A DNA stretch of 64,000 nucleotides, from contig NZ_QPMK01000001.1 in NCBI RefSeq assembly GCF_003344785.1, forward strand, positions 342,651 through 406,650, written 5' to 3'. Position 1 is the first letter of the stretch, and every line of letters starts with the position of its first letter. A program made the translations under genes and the position numbers. Positions 42,543 through 51,716 of the stretch are shown here, piece after piece. The stretch is from Thalassococcus profundi. GTDB taxonomy: Bacteria > Pseudomonadota > Alphaproteobacteria > Rhodobacterales > Rhodobacteraceae. The notes below the pieces were generated by a model, which saw only the letters and a program-made list of their open reading frames with translations, was not told the origin of the DNA and did no database searches.

Positions 42543-44711
42543 ATGCCCGCCAGACCCTCCGTGATCCGTGGCGCCAAAGGATCGGTTGCCCGTGCCTGCC
42601 TGCTCGGACTGTTCGCCACCGGGGCGCTGGTGGCCATGCCGCACCGCGCCGAGGCGCAAAGCCAGACGAATTACAACCTCTACGGCGTGCCCGGCCTGAT
42701 CGACATGCCTTCGGCAGGGGTCGCCCCCGATTCCGAGATCGGCACGACCATCTCTCGCTTCGGCAACAACACACGCACGACGCTGACCTTCCAGATCACG
42801 CCCCGGCTGTCTGGCAGCTTCCGATATTCGGCCATCGACAATTTCGACACCGTGGCATCGGTCGATGGCGTCTACTACGACCGCAGCTTCGATATGCGTT
42901 TCCAGCTTCTGACCGAAGGGCTGTACCGCCCGTCACTGGTCGTCGGCTTTCAGGATTTCATCGGCACCGGGCTTTACGGCGGCGAATACCTCGTGGCCAC
43001 CAAGACCGTTGCGCCGGGCCTCACGGTCACCGGTGGTCTGGGCTGGGGCCGGCTCGCCAGCCGCAACGCCTTTGCATCGACCGGAACCCGCCCCGAGGAA
43101 CTGCTGGGCGAAGGGGGTCTGCCGACCTATGACCGCTGGTTCCGCGGCGACGTCGCGGCCTTTGGCGGGGTCAGCTATTCGCCCAACGACCGCTGGACCT
43201 TCAAGGCCGAGTATTCCTCGGACAATTACGACCAGGAACGGCGGATCGGCGAGTTCGACGGCACCTCGCCCTGGAATTTCGGGCTCGATTATCATTTCGA
43301 GAACGGGTCGCAGCTGTCGCTGTATTCGGCTTACGGAACCGAGGTCGGGGCGCAGCTCACGCTGGTCCTGAACCCGCGCAAGGCGGCCGTACCGGGCGGG
43401 CTGGACCCGGCGCCGCTGCCAGTCGACGTGCGCCCCCGCGGCAGCGCGGCGGACCTGGGCTGGACCACAGACCCGACCGCCGTGCCGTCGTCGAAGGTCG
43501 CGCTGTCGGAGGCGCTGGAGCAGGAAGGGCTCAAGCTCGAAGGCCTGGACCTCACGGCACAACGGGCAACGCTGCGCCTGAAGAACAACCGCTACTATGC
43601 CGTGTCGCAGGCCGTGGGCCGCGCCGCCCGCGCGATGACACGAAACCTGCCCGCCTCGGTCGAGGAGTTCGTGATCGTCCCGACGGAAAACGGCATGGCC
43701 CTGTCGGCCGTGACGATGCGGCGCAGCGATCTGGAGGCGCTGGAGAACGAGGCGGCGACGGAGATGTTCGCGCGGACGCGGTTCACCGACGGCATCGCCG
43801 CGGTTCCACCGGTCGAGCCCGGCCTCTATCCGGATTTCACCTGGTCGCTGTCGCCCTACGTGGCGCTCAGCGTCTTCGACCCCGACAATCCGCTGCGCGC
43901 CGATGGCGGCCTGCGCCTGCGCGGCAACCTGCGGCTGAGCCCGGGGATCATCGTGTCCGGCTCGGTCACCAAGAAACTGACCGGCAACCTCGATTCAGTC
44001 GAACGCGAGGACGAATCGAGCCTGCCGCTGGTGCGCACCCAGTATGCCGAGTTCAGCCGCCAGGGCGATCCCGCGATCGAGCACCTGACCCTCGCGGCCT
44101 ACGGTCGGCCGGCCAAGGATTTCTACTCGCGCCTGACCGTCGGTTATCTTGAAAAGATGTACGCCGGCGCCTCGGCCGAGCTGCTGTGGAAACCGGTGAA
44201 CAGCCGGCTCGCCCTCGGGGCAGAGCTCAACTACGTGCAGCTGCGCGATTACGACCAGCTTTTCGGCGTGCAGAGCATGGTCACCACCGACCCGGTTTCG
44301 GGTGTGCAGCGCGAGATTCCCAACCTCAACGGTCACCTGTCGGCCTATTACGACTTCGGCAACGGCTTCCACGGTCAGCTGGACGTGGGCCGCTACCTGG
44401 CCGGTGATTACGGCGCCACGATCACGGTCGACCGCGAATTCGCCAACGGCTGGAAAGTCGGGGCCTATGCCACCGTCACCGACGTGCCGTTCGAGGATTT
44501 CGGCGAAGGGTCCTTCGACAAGGGCATCCGCGTCAGCGTGCCGCTGGGCTGGGCCCTGGGCACCGCGACCAAGCGGGTGAACTCCGTCAGCATCAAGTCC
44601 CTGACAAGGGACGGCGGCGCGCGGCTGGATGTCGACGGGCGGCTCTATGACCAGGTCCGCAACAGTCACCGCCCGGAAATGGCGAAAACCTGGGGGAGAT
44701 TCTGGAGATGA
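42543..44711 (+). CDS. yjbH: YjbH-family outer-membrane polysaccharide protein
   Basis: YjbH-type proteins are large outer-membrane beta-structured proteins linked to secretion of extracellular polysaccharide. The 722-residue precursor has a signal peptide (cut near RAEA/Q, residue 38-39) followed by the diagnostic NYNLYGVPGLIDMPSAG opening and alternating beta strands with many aromatic ends. The start at 42543 is the first ATG after GGAA; an upstream in-frame GTG is possible. It overlaps yjbF by 4 bp. Confidence 0.85.
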   Translation: MPARPSVIRGAKGSVARACLLGLFATGALVAMPHRAEAQSQTNYNLYGVPGLIDMPSAGVAPDSEIGTTISRFGNNTRTTLTFQITPRLSGSFRYSAIDNFDTVASVDGVYYDRSFDMRFQLLTEGLYRPSLVVGFQDFIGTGLYGGEYLVATKTVAPGLTVTGGLGWGRLASRNAFASTGTRPEELLGEGGLPTYDRWFRGDVAAFGGVSYSPNDRWTFKAEYSSDNYDQERRIGEFDGTSPWNFGLDYHFENGSQLSLYSAYGTEVGAQLTLVLNPRKAAVPGGLDPAPLPVDVRPRGSAADLGWTTDPTAVPSSKVALSEALEQEGLKLEGLDLTAQRATLRLKNNRYYAVSQAVGRAARAMTRNLPASVEEFVIVPTENGMALSAVTMRRSDLEALENEAATEMFARTRFTDGIAAVPPVEPGLYPDFTWSLSPYVALSVFDPDNPLRADGGLRLRGNLRLSPGIIVSGSVTKKLTGNLDSVEREDESSLPLVRTQYAEFSRQGDPAIEHLTLAAYGRPAKDFYSRLTVGYLEKMYAGASAELLWKPVNSRLALGAELNYVQLRDYDQLFGVQSMVTTDPVSGVQREIPNLNGHLSAYYDFGNGFHGQLDVGRYLAGDYGATITVDREFANGWKVGAYATVTDVPFEDFGEGSFDKGIRVSVPLGWALGTATKRVNSVSIKSLTRDGGARLDVDGRLYDQVRNSHRPEMAKTWGRFWR

Positions 44712-45385
44712 GCCTGCGCAAACGTGCGATGGCCGCCGCGCTGGTCGGCGCCCTTCCCCTGCTTGCCGCCTGCGGCAGCAACACGGGCGAAAGAAACCCG
44801 ACGGAGATCCTGAGCCAGACGCTGCAGGCCGCAATCTCGGGCGGGCCCGAGGTTCAGCCGATCACGACGCAGCAGATCGCCACGGCGCTTGGTTCCACGA
44901 CCGAGCCGATTGCGCTGGTGTCGCTGCTCGACAGGACAAACCAGGCGCTGGTGCTGCGCATCGAATCCAATGGCCCCTACGAGACCTTCGCCACGTCGTC
45001 CCGGCAAAGCCTCACCGTTCGGGGCGGCATGATCACCGCGACGCGCGGACTGGGCGGCGACCTGATGTCGTCCGAGGCCGAGCCGCTGCTGGCGCTGATC
45101 CAGGCGGGCCGCGGCGGGACTGTGCCCTACGTGACGCGCTACCTGACCGGCGACGACCAGACCGAGGTCTTCCGCTACACCTGTTCGGTTCGCGACGCCG
45201 GAACCGAGCGCGTGGCGGGCGGGGTGATCGACATTCAGGGGCGGAAACTGGCCGTGGTCTGCACCGGAACCGGACCGTCGTTCGAGAACACCTTCGTGAT
45301 CGACCGGTCCGGCCAAATTCTCAAGGCAACGCAGTACCTTGGGGATTTTCTGGGCCGGGTATCGATCCAGATGCTGCGGAGATAG
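44708..45385 (+). CDS. yjbF: YjbF/GfcB-family lipoprotein
   Basis: This 225-residue precursor has a lipobox LAAC with Cys22. The YjbF/GfcB family is always found with YjbH/GfcD and functions in capsule or exopolysaccharide export. The mature part is compact and beta-rich. It is translationally coupled to yjbH. It converges on the sugar transferase gene with an 18-bp gap. Confidence 0.85.
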   Translation: MSLRKRAMAAALVGALPLLAACGSNTGERNPTEILSQTLQAAISGGPEVQPITTQQIATALGSTTEPIALVSLLDRTNQALVLRIESNGPYETFATSSRQSLTVRGGMITATRGLGGDLMSSEAEPLLALIQAGRGGTVPYVTRYLTGDDQTEVFRYTCSVRDAGTERVAGGVIDIQGRKLAVVCTGTGPSFENTFVIDRSGQILKATQYLGDFLGRVSIQMLRR

Positions 45386-45403
45386 CGCGCCCGCGCCGTG
45401 CGG

Positions 45404-46030
45404 TCAGTGCAGCGAGATGCGCTTGAAGATCGTCGCGAACATCAGCTTCACATCGCTGCACAGCGTCCGCTTCGGCGCATAGATCAGGTCGAGCCGCGCC
45501 TTGCGGGGCACGCAGCGGCGGCAATAGACCGCCTCGGTCTGGGCTGCCGTCTTGCAGGGTGCAAGCAGCGCCTCTTCGCGGCGGTGAAAGGCCAGCGTCG
45601 CCATGCCGGTGATGCCCGGTCGCGCCTTCAGGACCTGTGCATAGAGCTCGGGAAACATCTCGACATACCGGCGCAGCGGCGGGCGCGGTCCGACAAAGCT
45701 GATGTCGCCCCGCAGGATATTCCAAAGCTGCGGCAGCTCGTCCAGCCGGTACCGCCGCAGAACGCGGCCCGTGCGGGTCACCCGGTCGGCCTTGTCGCCG
45801 CCCGAAACGCCGCTGTCGACGCCCGCGGGTTTCATGGTACGGAATTTCCACAGCAAAAAGCCCTGATCCGGTGTTTTCATCCTCTCGGCCCGGTAGAGGA
45901 CCGGCCGTCCGTCCCGCAGGAGGATCGCCAGCGCCACCCCGGCGATCAGCGGTGCCAGAAGGACCGTGAGACCGATGGCAACGAGCACATCGAAGATCCG
46001 TTTTGACGGTGTCACCCGCGTCCGCTCCAT
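45404..46030 (-). CDS. Undecaprenyl-phosphate sugar-1-phosphate transferase
   Basis: This 208-residue enzyme of the bacterial sugar transferase family would load the first sugar-1-phosphate onto undecaprenyl phosphate. It has one N-terminal membrane re-entrant helix (about 9-34), a KFRTM motif, and the signature DELPQLWNILRGDISFVGPRP. It is a short monotopic type (like PglC), lacking the four extra membrane helices of WbaP. The C-terminus has several cysteines. The sugar is unknown. Its start overlaps the epimerase gene by 19 bp. Confidence 0.88.
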   Translation of the reverse strand: MERTRVTPSKRIFDVLVAIGLTVLLAPLIAGVALAILLRDGRPVLYRAERMKTPDQGFLLWKFRTMKPAGVDSGVSGGDKADRVTRTGRVLRRYRLDELPQLWNILRGDISFVGPRPPLRRYVEMFPELYAQVLKARPGITGMATLAFHRREEALLAPCKTAAQTEAVYCRRCVPRKARLDLIYAPKRTLCSDVKLMFATIFKRISLH

Positions 46031-46911
46031 CTTTGCCAATCCGCCACCAGCCAGGATGCGTCCGAGCTGCGGTCCGGCATCGCGCATACCTCCGCCAGCC
46101 GGGCGGTGTCCAGCGCCACGCGCCGCAAGGCGCCATCGGGCGCCGGACGCCAGTGCAGGTCCCGCCCCGCAGCCCTCACGATATCGGCCATCGCCGTGAC
46201 CCGCGGCGCCGCGACGTTGTAGACGCGGTGCAACCGGTTCCGCGGCAGGGTGCACAACACCTCCAGTACCTTCGCCAGGTCGCCTGGCGCGATATAGCTG
46301 CGGTCGGGCCCGTGACCGTCGGAAAACCGGTCCAGCGTCACCGGCCCGTCCCGGCCCAGTGCCGCGAACAGGCTTTCCGCGCCGGCGACATTGCCGATGC
46401 GCAGGATCACCGGCACCGGCCCGTCACCCGATTGCGGCGTGCGCAACACCGTTTCCATATCGGCCTTTGCGGCGCCATAGGCCGACGCGGGCGCCGGCGT
46501 ATCCTCTTCATGCAGCGGCCGGTCGCTCGAGCCGTAGATCGCCGCGCTGGAACAGTGCAACACCCGATCCGCCCCCAATCTGCGGCCAAGATCCATCGCT
46601 GCCAAGGCAAGCCCGGAATTGTCCGATAAGGGCGCGCCATGCGCCGGAGTGACACCCCAAAGCGCCACAACCGCATCGACCCGCGGCAGCAGGTCTGGCG
46701 ACTGTCCCACGGACCAACCCAAACCGATGCTGCCGTCCCGGCTGACCGGATGGAGTTCTAAGCGGGGCGCCGCCTGCGCCCCGAACACCGCGCAAATCAT
46801 GTTGCCAAGTTTGCCGTTTGCCCCCAGAACCAAAGCGCGGACAGGGTGCGGTTTCTGAGCCACGTGCCAGGTATCCCTACCGAAAAAATTTGCTTCTGCC
46901 CTGTCTATCAT
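46012..46911 (-). CDS. NAD-dependent epimerase/dehydratase family protein
   Basis: This is an extended short-chain dehydrogenase of 299 residues. The N-terminal Rossmann motif is GANGKLG (about 30-36), and the catalytic YGAAK motif follows a Ser-rich strand (HCSSAAIYGSS). The substrate is presumably a nucleotide sugar for the exopolysaccharide, inferred from the sugar transferase downstream. It is divergent from the wza-like gene with a 53-bp gap. The N-terminus before the Rossmann fold is longer than usual (about 25 residues), so a later start is possible. Confidence 0.82.
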   Translation of the reverse strand: MIDRAEANFFGRDTWHVAQKPHPVRALVLGANGKLGNMICAVFGAQAAPRLELHPVSRDGSIGLGWSVGQSPDLLPRVDAVVALWGVTPAHGAPLSDNSGLALAAMDLGRRLGADRVLHCSSAAIYGSSDRPLHEEDTPAPASAYGAAKADMETVLRTPQSGDGPVPVILRIGNVAGAESLFAALGRDGPVTLDRFSDGHGPDRSYIAPGDLAKVLEVLCTLPRNRLHRVYNVAAPRVTAMADIVRAAGRDLHWRPAPDGALRRVALDTARLAEVCAMPDRSSDASWLVADWQRWSGRG

Positions 46912-46964
46912 CGCGGCCGCAGGCTAGAAAGCTGAAGTCGAGTGTCTTTCTCTGGGGGAGAGCC

Positions 46965-48083
46965 ATGAATTACCGGACCCGCTTTGGCGCGTTCTGCGCC
47001 GTTTTGCTTTTTGTTGCAGCCTGCAGCCTGCCCCGCGGTGCGGCGTTGCAATCGGAAGTCCTGCAGGAAGCACGGTCCGACACTCCGACAATCCAGGTCG
47101 TCGCGGTCACCCGTGCCAACATGCCCGCGGTGTCACGCTGGCCAACTACGGGGAATCACAGGAATTTCCGCTGGCTGAACGCCACCGGCGGGTCATCCTC
47201 TTCGGTCATTCAGGCGGGCGACAAGGTTGATGTGGTGATCTGGGACAGCCAGGAGAATTCGCTTCTGACCAGCACCTCCGAAAAGGCCACCACGATCAGC
47301 GGCGTCGAGGTCGGCCCCAACGGTGCAATCTTTCTACCCTACGTCAACGAGGTTTTCGTGCGTGGACTGACGCCCGCGAGCGCCCGCGCGCGAATCCAGT
47401 CGCAGCTCGAATCCATCGCGCCATCCGCGCAGGTGCAGCTTAGCCTTGTGCAAGGGCTGGAAAACTCCGTCGACCTCGTCGCCGGTGTCGCCAGCCCCGG
47501 AAATTTTCCGCTGCCGTCGCGCAACTACTCGATCATGTCTCTGCTGGCCGCAGGCGGCGGTGTGTCTCCCAGTCTGCGCAATCCGGTGGTGCGGCTGAAC
47601 CGCGGCGGCGCGTCCTATGAAATTCCCGCCGCCGACCTTTATGAATCCGGCGCCCGCAACACCACGCTTCAGCCGCGCGACACCGTCGTCGTCGAAGAGG
47701 ACGACCGCAGCTTCATCGCGCTCGGGGCCTCGGGCACCGAAGACCTGATCTATTTCCCCAAGCAGCATGTCACAGCGCTTGAGGCGATCTCGCTCATGGG
47801 TGGGCTGTCGGACAGCCGCGCCGATCCCAAGGGCGTTCTCGTGCTGCGTGAATACGATCATCGCCATGTGCGGCTGGACGGCAGCGGCCCGAATCTGCCG
47901 CAGGTGATCTTTGCCTTCGACCTGACCTCGGCGGACGGCCTCTTTGCCGCCAAGCAGTTCCAGATCAACCCGGACGACACTGTCCTCGCCACGGAATCGC
48001 CAGTCACCAAGGCGCAGACGATCTTTGGCCTTGTCGGAAGCACGTTCGGTCTGACCCGGCAAGTGACCGCTGTCAGCAACTGA
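46965..48083 (+). CDS. Wza-like polysaccharide export lipoprotein
   Basis: The outer-membrane polysaccharide export family forms the channel for capsule/EPS. The 372-residue precursor has a lipobox VAAC with Cys20. A Poly_export domain (about 70-160, with VIQAGDKVDVVIWDS) and two SLBB-type domains (for example VAGVASPGNFPLPSRNYSIMSLLAAGGG) follow. The ATG has GGGGGAG seven bases upstream. It lies next to the yjbH block but no Wzc kinase or Wzx/Wzy was found in the window. Confidence 0.88.
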   Translation: MNYRTRFGAFCAVLLFVAACSLPRGAALQSEVLQEARSDTPTIQVVAVTRANMPAVSRWPTTGNHRNFRWLNATGGSSSSVIQAGDKVDVVIWDSQENSLLTSTSEKATTISGVEVGPNGAIFLPYVNEVFVRGLTPASARARIQSQLESIAPSAQVQLSLVQGLENSVDLVAGVASPGNFPLPSRNYSIMSLLAAGGGVSPSLRNPVVRLNRGGASYEIPAADLYESGARNTTLQPRDTVVVEEDDRSFIALGASGTEDLIYFPKQHVTALEAISLMGGLSDSRADPKGVLVLREYDHRHVRLDGSGPNLPQVIFAFDLTSADGLFAAKQFQINPDDTVLATESPVTKAQTIFGLVGSTFGLTRQVTAVSN

Positions 48084-48096
48084 CGCTCTTCGTTGC

Positions 48097-48132
48097 ACAT
48101 GAAAAAGCGCCCCGTGGGGCGCTTTTTCATGT
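48097..48132. terminator. Bidirectional terminator, wza-like gene / hemA
   Basis: Perfect 17-base arms (48097-48113 and 48116-48132) contain a GC core (GCGCCCC/GGGGCGC) flanked by AAAAA and TTTTT, so it can terminate both converging transcripts. It starts 14 bp after the export-gene stop and ends 19 bp before that of hemA. Confidence 0.93.
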
Positions 48133-48150
48133 TGGCCGATCGAGTGTACG

Positions 48151-49365
48151 TCAGGCAACCGCGTGGGAAATCGCGCAGCGCCGCCACAGGGTCGACAGGG
48201 CCTGCGCCAAGTGCTCGATATCCGCATCCGAATGCAGCGGACCGGGGGTGAAGCGCAGCCGCTCCGTTCCCTTCGGTACTGTCGGATAATTGATCGGCTG
48301 CACGTAGATTCCGTAATCCTGCATCAGGATATCCGCCAGCTGCCGGCACTTGACCGGATCCTTGATCATCACCGGGATGATGTGGCTGTCGTTGTGCAGA
48401 TGCGGGATGCCCAGCTGATCGAGCCGCTGCCGCAGCGTCGCGACCCGGTCGCGCTGGCGCAGACGCTCGGCCTGGCTATCCTTCAGATGCGCGATCGATG
48501 TGCGCGCCGCGGCAGCCACCGCGGGCGGCAGCGCCGTGGTGAAGATGAAGCCGCTGGCGAAGGAGCGAATGAAATCGCACATGGCGCGCGAGCCTGAGAC
48601 ATAGCCGCCGACGACGCCGTAGGCCTTGCCCAGCGTGCCCTCGATCAGGGTGATCCGGTCAGCCAGCCCCTCGCGTTCGCTGATGCCGCCGCCGCGCGGA
48701 CCGTACAAGCCCACCGCGTGTACCTCGTCGAGGTAGGTCATCGCGCCGTGCTTTTCCGCCACCTCGACGATCTCTTTCATCGGGCAGATGTCGCCATCCA
48801 TCGAATAGACCGACTCGAACGCCACGATCTTGGTCGCGTTGGACGGCAGCGCGGCCAGCCGCCGGTCCAGGTCCTCGGGATCGTTGTGGCGCCAGATCAC
48901 CTTGTCGGCGCGCGAATGGCGGATGCCCTCGATCATGCTGGCGTGGTTCAGCTCGTCCGACAGGATCACCGCATCGGGCAGTCGGCTGCCCAGCGTCGAC
49001 AGGGCGGCCCAGTTCGACACGTAGCCGCTGGTGAACAGCAGCGCATCGTCCTTGCCGTGCAGGTCCGCGAGTTCCCGCTCCAGCAGCTTGTGCTCGTGGT
49101 TGGTGCCCGAGATGTTGCGCGTGCCGCCGGCGCCAACGCCGCAGCTGTCGATGGCCGTCTTCATGGCCGCGATCACCTTGGGATGCTGGCCCATGCCGAG
49201 GTAGTCGTTGGAGCACCAGACCGTCACCTCGTCCGGCGTGTCGACGTCATGGCACCGGGCGCGCGGAAAGGCGCCGCAGTTGCGTTCCAGCTCCGCGAAA
49301 ATGCGATAGTTCCCCTCTTTTTTCAGGGTGTCGAGCTGGGCGTTGAACAGCGTGTCAAAGTCCAT
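48151..49365 (-). CDS. hemA: 5-aminolevulinate synthase
   Basis: HemA condenses glycine and succinyl-CoA to 5-aminolevulinate, the first tetrapyrrole precursor. The 404-residue protein has the glycine-rich [16 protein letters not shown] segment, a [10 protein letters not shown] loop and the PLP-binding Lys247 in TLGKAYG. The length matches the family. It is the last gene of the photosynthesis cluster on the minus strand and overlaps puhE by 11 bp, so pigment precursor supply is tied to reaction-centre assembly genes. Confidence 0.96.
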   Translation of the reverse strand: MDFDTLFNAQLDTLKKEGNYRIFAELERNCGAFPRARCHDVDTPDEVTVWCSNDYLGMGQHPKVIAAMKTAIDSCGVGAGGTRNISGTNHEHKLLERELADLHGKDDALLFTSGYVSNWAALSTLGSRLPDAVILSDELNHASMIEGIRHSRADKVIWRHNDPEDLDRRLAALPSNATKIVAFESVYSMDGDICPMKEIVEVAEKHGAMTYLDEVHAVGLYGPRGGGISEREGLADRITLIEGTLGKAYGVVGGYVSGSRAMCDFIRSFASGFIFTTALPPAVAAAARTSIAHLKDSQAERLRQRDRVATLRQRLDQLGIPHLHNDSHIIPVMIKDPVKCRQLADILMQDYGIYVQPINYPTVPKGTERLRFTPGPLHSDADIEHLAQALSTLWRRCAISHAVA

Positions 49366-50173
49366 GGGCGTCCTCCGGTCGTGTATTTTTCTGGGTTATG
49401 TTCTTGGGCGCCGGAAGCATCCAGCGCCAGAGCTTTTCGTCCGGCAAAGGCAGGACCATGAACCAGTGCTCCAGAAGAGCAAGGGCGGTGATCGCGGCAA
49501 GCAGCGCGAAACCCGCCACCTCCGCGGGATTGGCCGCGCCTGCCAGGCGTTCCAGCCAGCAGGCGACAGCAAAGCTGAGCGCGGTGATCGACATCGGAAA
49601 GAGCCAGTTCATCGCGGCGATGCGGAAATGGCTGGGCAGATGCGCCAGCGCCGAGGGCAGGAATTCGGTATTCACCTTCCGCACCCCCAGGAACAGGTTC
49701 AGCTTGGCCGAGATGCGGGCGAAGAACAGCACCGCAAAGGTCCAGAAGGCAAAGGACAGCCCCTCGCTCCGCGTCAACAGCCAGAGCGCCGCCAGCGTGC
49801 CCGCCAGCAGCATCTCGTGATAGGCGATGGTGCCCCAGGCGCGCAGGAAGCGTTCCCATTCGGGCACACGATCCGGGCAACGATGGACGTTGGGCCCGGT
49901 GATGATCCCTGTGAGGAAGGCCAGTTCGATCCAGCCCCAGATCAGCAGCGCCGATCCGAACCCGACGTAGGGCGCGACCGCGCCGGACAGGCCCGTCTCC
50001 GCCACCGCCCCCCAGACGCCGAGCGCCAGAAACGGCAGGCACAGGATCACCGCGACCCGCGCCGCGCCCGGCCCCCGGTGATCGGCAAAGCGGACAAGGC
50101 ACAGGATCGCCCCGGTGGAGAACCACCAGGCAAACAGCGCGACCAGCGCAGCGATCCATGGGTCTGTCAGCAC
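49355..50173 (-). CDS. puhE: Photosynthetic complex assembly protein PuhE
   Basis: PuhE is a membrane protein needed for normal reaction-centre/LH1 levels and limits bacteriochlorophyll production in Rhodobacter. The 272 residues have about seven hydrophobic segments and the family's [26 protein letters not shown] and [20 protein letters not shown] motifs. The start is a GTG with AAGGA ten bases upstream. The open frame extends through acsF in another frame, so the exact start depends on that ribosome site. Confidence 0.9.
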   Translation of the reverse strand: MLTDPWIAALVALFAWWFSTGAILCLVRFADHRGPGAARVAVILCLPFLALGVWGAVAETGLSGAVAPYVGFGSALLIWGWIELAFLTGIITGPNVHRCPDRVPEWERFLRAWGTIAYHEMLLAGTLAALWLLTRSEGLSFAFWTFAVLFFARISAKLNLFLGVRKVNTEFLPSALAHLPSHFRIAAMNWLFPMSITALSFAVACWLERLAGAANPAEVAGFALLAAITALALLEHWFMVLPLPDEKLWRWMLPAPKNITQKNTRPEDAHGL

Positions 50174-50186
50174 GTCCCGGGTCCTT

Positions 50187-50240
50187 GTCTTCTCTGGTTC
50201 AAAATAACCCTCGGGGGGTTTGGGGGGCTGGCCCCCCAAA
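50187..50240 (+). repeat. Palindromic repeat element, copy 2
   Basis: A degenerate head (CTTCTC...AAAATAACC) is followed by CTCGGGGGGTTTGGGGGGCTGG-type sequence with perfect arms TTTGGGGGGC/GCCCCCCAAA. It lies in the acsF-puhE gap, just before the puhE GTG, where it could fold in the mRNA between the two genes. Confidence 0.65.
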
Positions 50241-50253
50241 TGGGTCGGTCGGG

Positions 50254-50273
50254 TCGGGGGCCTTGACCCCCGA
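50254..50273 (-). terminator. Second GC hairpin between acsF and puhE
   Basis: TCGGGGG and CCCCCGA arms (7 bp, loop of six bases) lie 8 bp past the acsF stop. There is no T-run; it probably protects the upstream message or attenuates transcription rather than ending it. Confidence 0.45.
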
Positions 50274-50280
50274 ACCGGTG

Positions 50281-51405
50281 TCAGTAGGCCGGTTCCAGCC
50301 GCGTGCTTTCGGGCACCCGGTGTTTCACCGTCGGGATGGTATAGAGCTTCACGAAGGCCAGCGCCGCCTTCAGCGACCCGCCAAGCTCGGTCAGCTTGCC
50401 GCCGAAACCGCCGGCTTTCTTGCCTGCCGCGATCTGGACGTTGGCCGCCTGCAGCGCCTCGAGCGTCGGCTGCCAACGCGGATGCTCGATATCCAGCGTG
50501 ATCGGAAAGATCTGCTCGGTCAGTTTCGAAGTCTTGGTAAAGACCTCGTGGGCATACCAGTCCGGATCGACGCCCAGCGCCTTGTGGAAGGCCGGGCGCT
50601 GGTGGTCGCGCACGTACATCGTGGCATAGACCGCCGTGAGGAAGAACTTGATCCACAGCACGTTCTTTCCCGCCGTCAGCTTGGGGTCGGTCTTCATCAG
50701 CAGCGCGAAGGCCTCGCCGTGGCGGAACTCGTCGCCGCACCATTCCTCGAACCATTTGAAGATCGGGTGGAACCGATGTTCGGGATGCGCCTCGAGATGA
50801 CGGAAGATGGTGATGTACCGGGCGTAGCCGATCTTTTCCGACAGGTAGGTGGCGTAATAGATGAACTTGGGCCGGAAGTAGGTGTATTTCTTCTTCTGCG
50901 TCAGAAAGCCGAGGTTCACCGCCACGCCCGCCTCGCGCAGGGCATCGTTGATGAACCCCGCGTGCCGTGCCTCGTCCCGCGCCATCAGCTGAAAGAGCTT
51001 GGTGATGTCGGCATTGCTGCCGCGTCGCTTCATTTCCTTGTAGAGCACGCAGCCCGAGAATTCGGCCGTGCAGGAGGAAATCAGGAAGTCGATGAATTCC
51101 TTCTTCAGTTCCGGCTCCATCCCATCCCAGTCGACGGTGTCCCAATCTGCGTTCTTCTTGAAATGACCCTTGTTGGGGTCGGCTTCCATCTCGGCGATGA
51201 GCTGATCCCAGTCGGCGCGCACGGGGCTGACGTCGATGGCGTCGAGCTCGTCGAAATCGGTGGTGTAGAACCGCGGCGTCAGCAGCGTGTTCTGCATGGC
51301 AAGGTCGGTGGCCGCCTGGCTGTCGAATTTCGACTGCGCCTGCTGGACGGCGAGGCTTTCCTCGGCATTGGTGATGTCGGCGGTGTGCTTGGTTTGCATA
51401 TTCAT
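50281..51405 (-). CDS. acsF: Aerobic Mg-protoporphyrin IX monomethyl ester cyclase
   Basis: AcsF is the oxygen-dependent diiron cyclase that forms the fifth ring of bacteriochlorophyll. The 374 residues carry the carboxylate/His ligand motifs: a Glu in CTAEFSG (115), DEARH (144-148) and DEFRH (225-229). Its presence means the pathway runs under oxygen. AGGAGG lies seven bases before the ATG. It overlaps the upstream 98-residue gene by 4 bp. Confidence 0.95.
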   Translation of the reverse strand: MNMQTKHTADITNAEESLAVQQAQSKFDSQAATDLAMQNTLLTPRFYTTDFDELDAIDVSPVRADWDQLIAEMEADPNKGHFKKNADWDTVDWDGMEPELKKEFIDFLISSCTAEFSGCVLYKEMKRRGSNADITKLFQLMARDEARHAGFINDALREAGVAVNLGFLTQKKKYTYFRPKFIYYATYLSEKIGYARYITIFRHLEAHPEHRFHPIFKWFEEWCGDEFRHGEAFALLMKTDPKLTAGKNVLWIKFFLTAVYATMYVRDHQRPAFHKALGVDPDWYAHEVFTKTSKLTEQIFPITLDIEHPRWQPTLEALQAANVQIAAGKKAGGFGGKLTELGGSLKAALAFVKLYTIPTVKHRVPESTRLEPAY

Positions 51406-51698
51406 AGCGTGACCTCCTCGGAAAAGGAGAACTCGCAGAGCTCCATCACCTCGAAATCGCCGGTGAGGCGGGTCCAGAGCTGTTCGAGCTTTGAGGCGCG
51501 GAAGATCGTCGCCTCGCGGTCCTCGGACACGACCTGACCGAAGGGGGCCATGATCTCGGGGCCGTGCACCTTGACCTCGTCTCCGGGGTAGATGACCGCA
51601 CCGTTGTTGAAGCGCACATGCGCGTGCAGACTTTCGAAACAGTGGCTGACCTCGACCGTGCAAGGCGCCCTCTCGATATCTTTCGTCAGTAGTCCCAT
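51402..51698 (-). CDS. Conserved-looking small protein of the photosynthesis cluster
   Basis: This encodes 98 residues, soluble, with no signal or membrane segment. Beta-rich sequence (HAHVRFNNGAVIYPGDEVKVHGPE) precedes a helical part (ATIFRASKLEQLWTRL) and an acidic end. No family is named with confidence. It is tightly packed: 18 bp after puhC and overlapping acsF by 4 bp. That coupling suggests a partner or assembly factor for AcsF, which in other phototrophs needs auxiliary subunits, but this is inference from position. Confidence 0.75.
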   Translation of the reverse strand: MGLLTKDIERAPCTVEVSHCFESLHAHVRFNNGAVIYPGDEVKVHGPEIMAPFGQVVSEDREATIFRASKLEQLWTRLTGDFEVMELCEFSFSEEVTL

Positions 51699-51716
51699 GG
51701 TTCCGGTTCCCTGTTG

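Noticed and set aside
49355-51145. A 596-codon version of puhE running through acsF
   Set aside because: The upstream half is out of frame with acsF and lacks similarity; the GTG at 50173 with AAGGA gives a normal PuhE.
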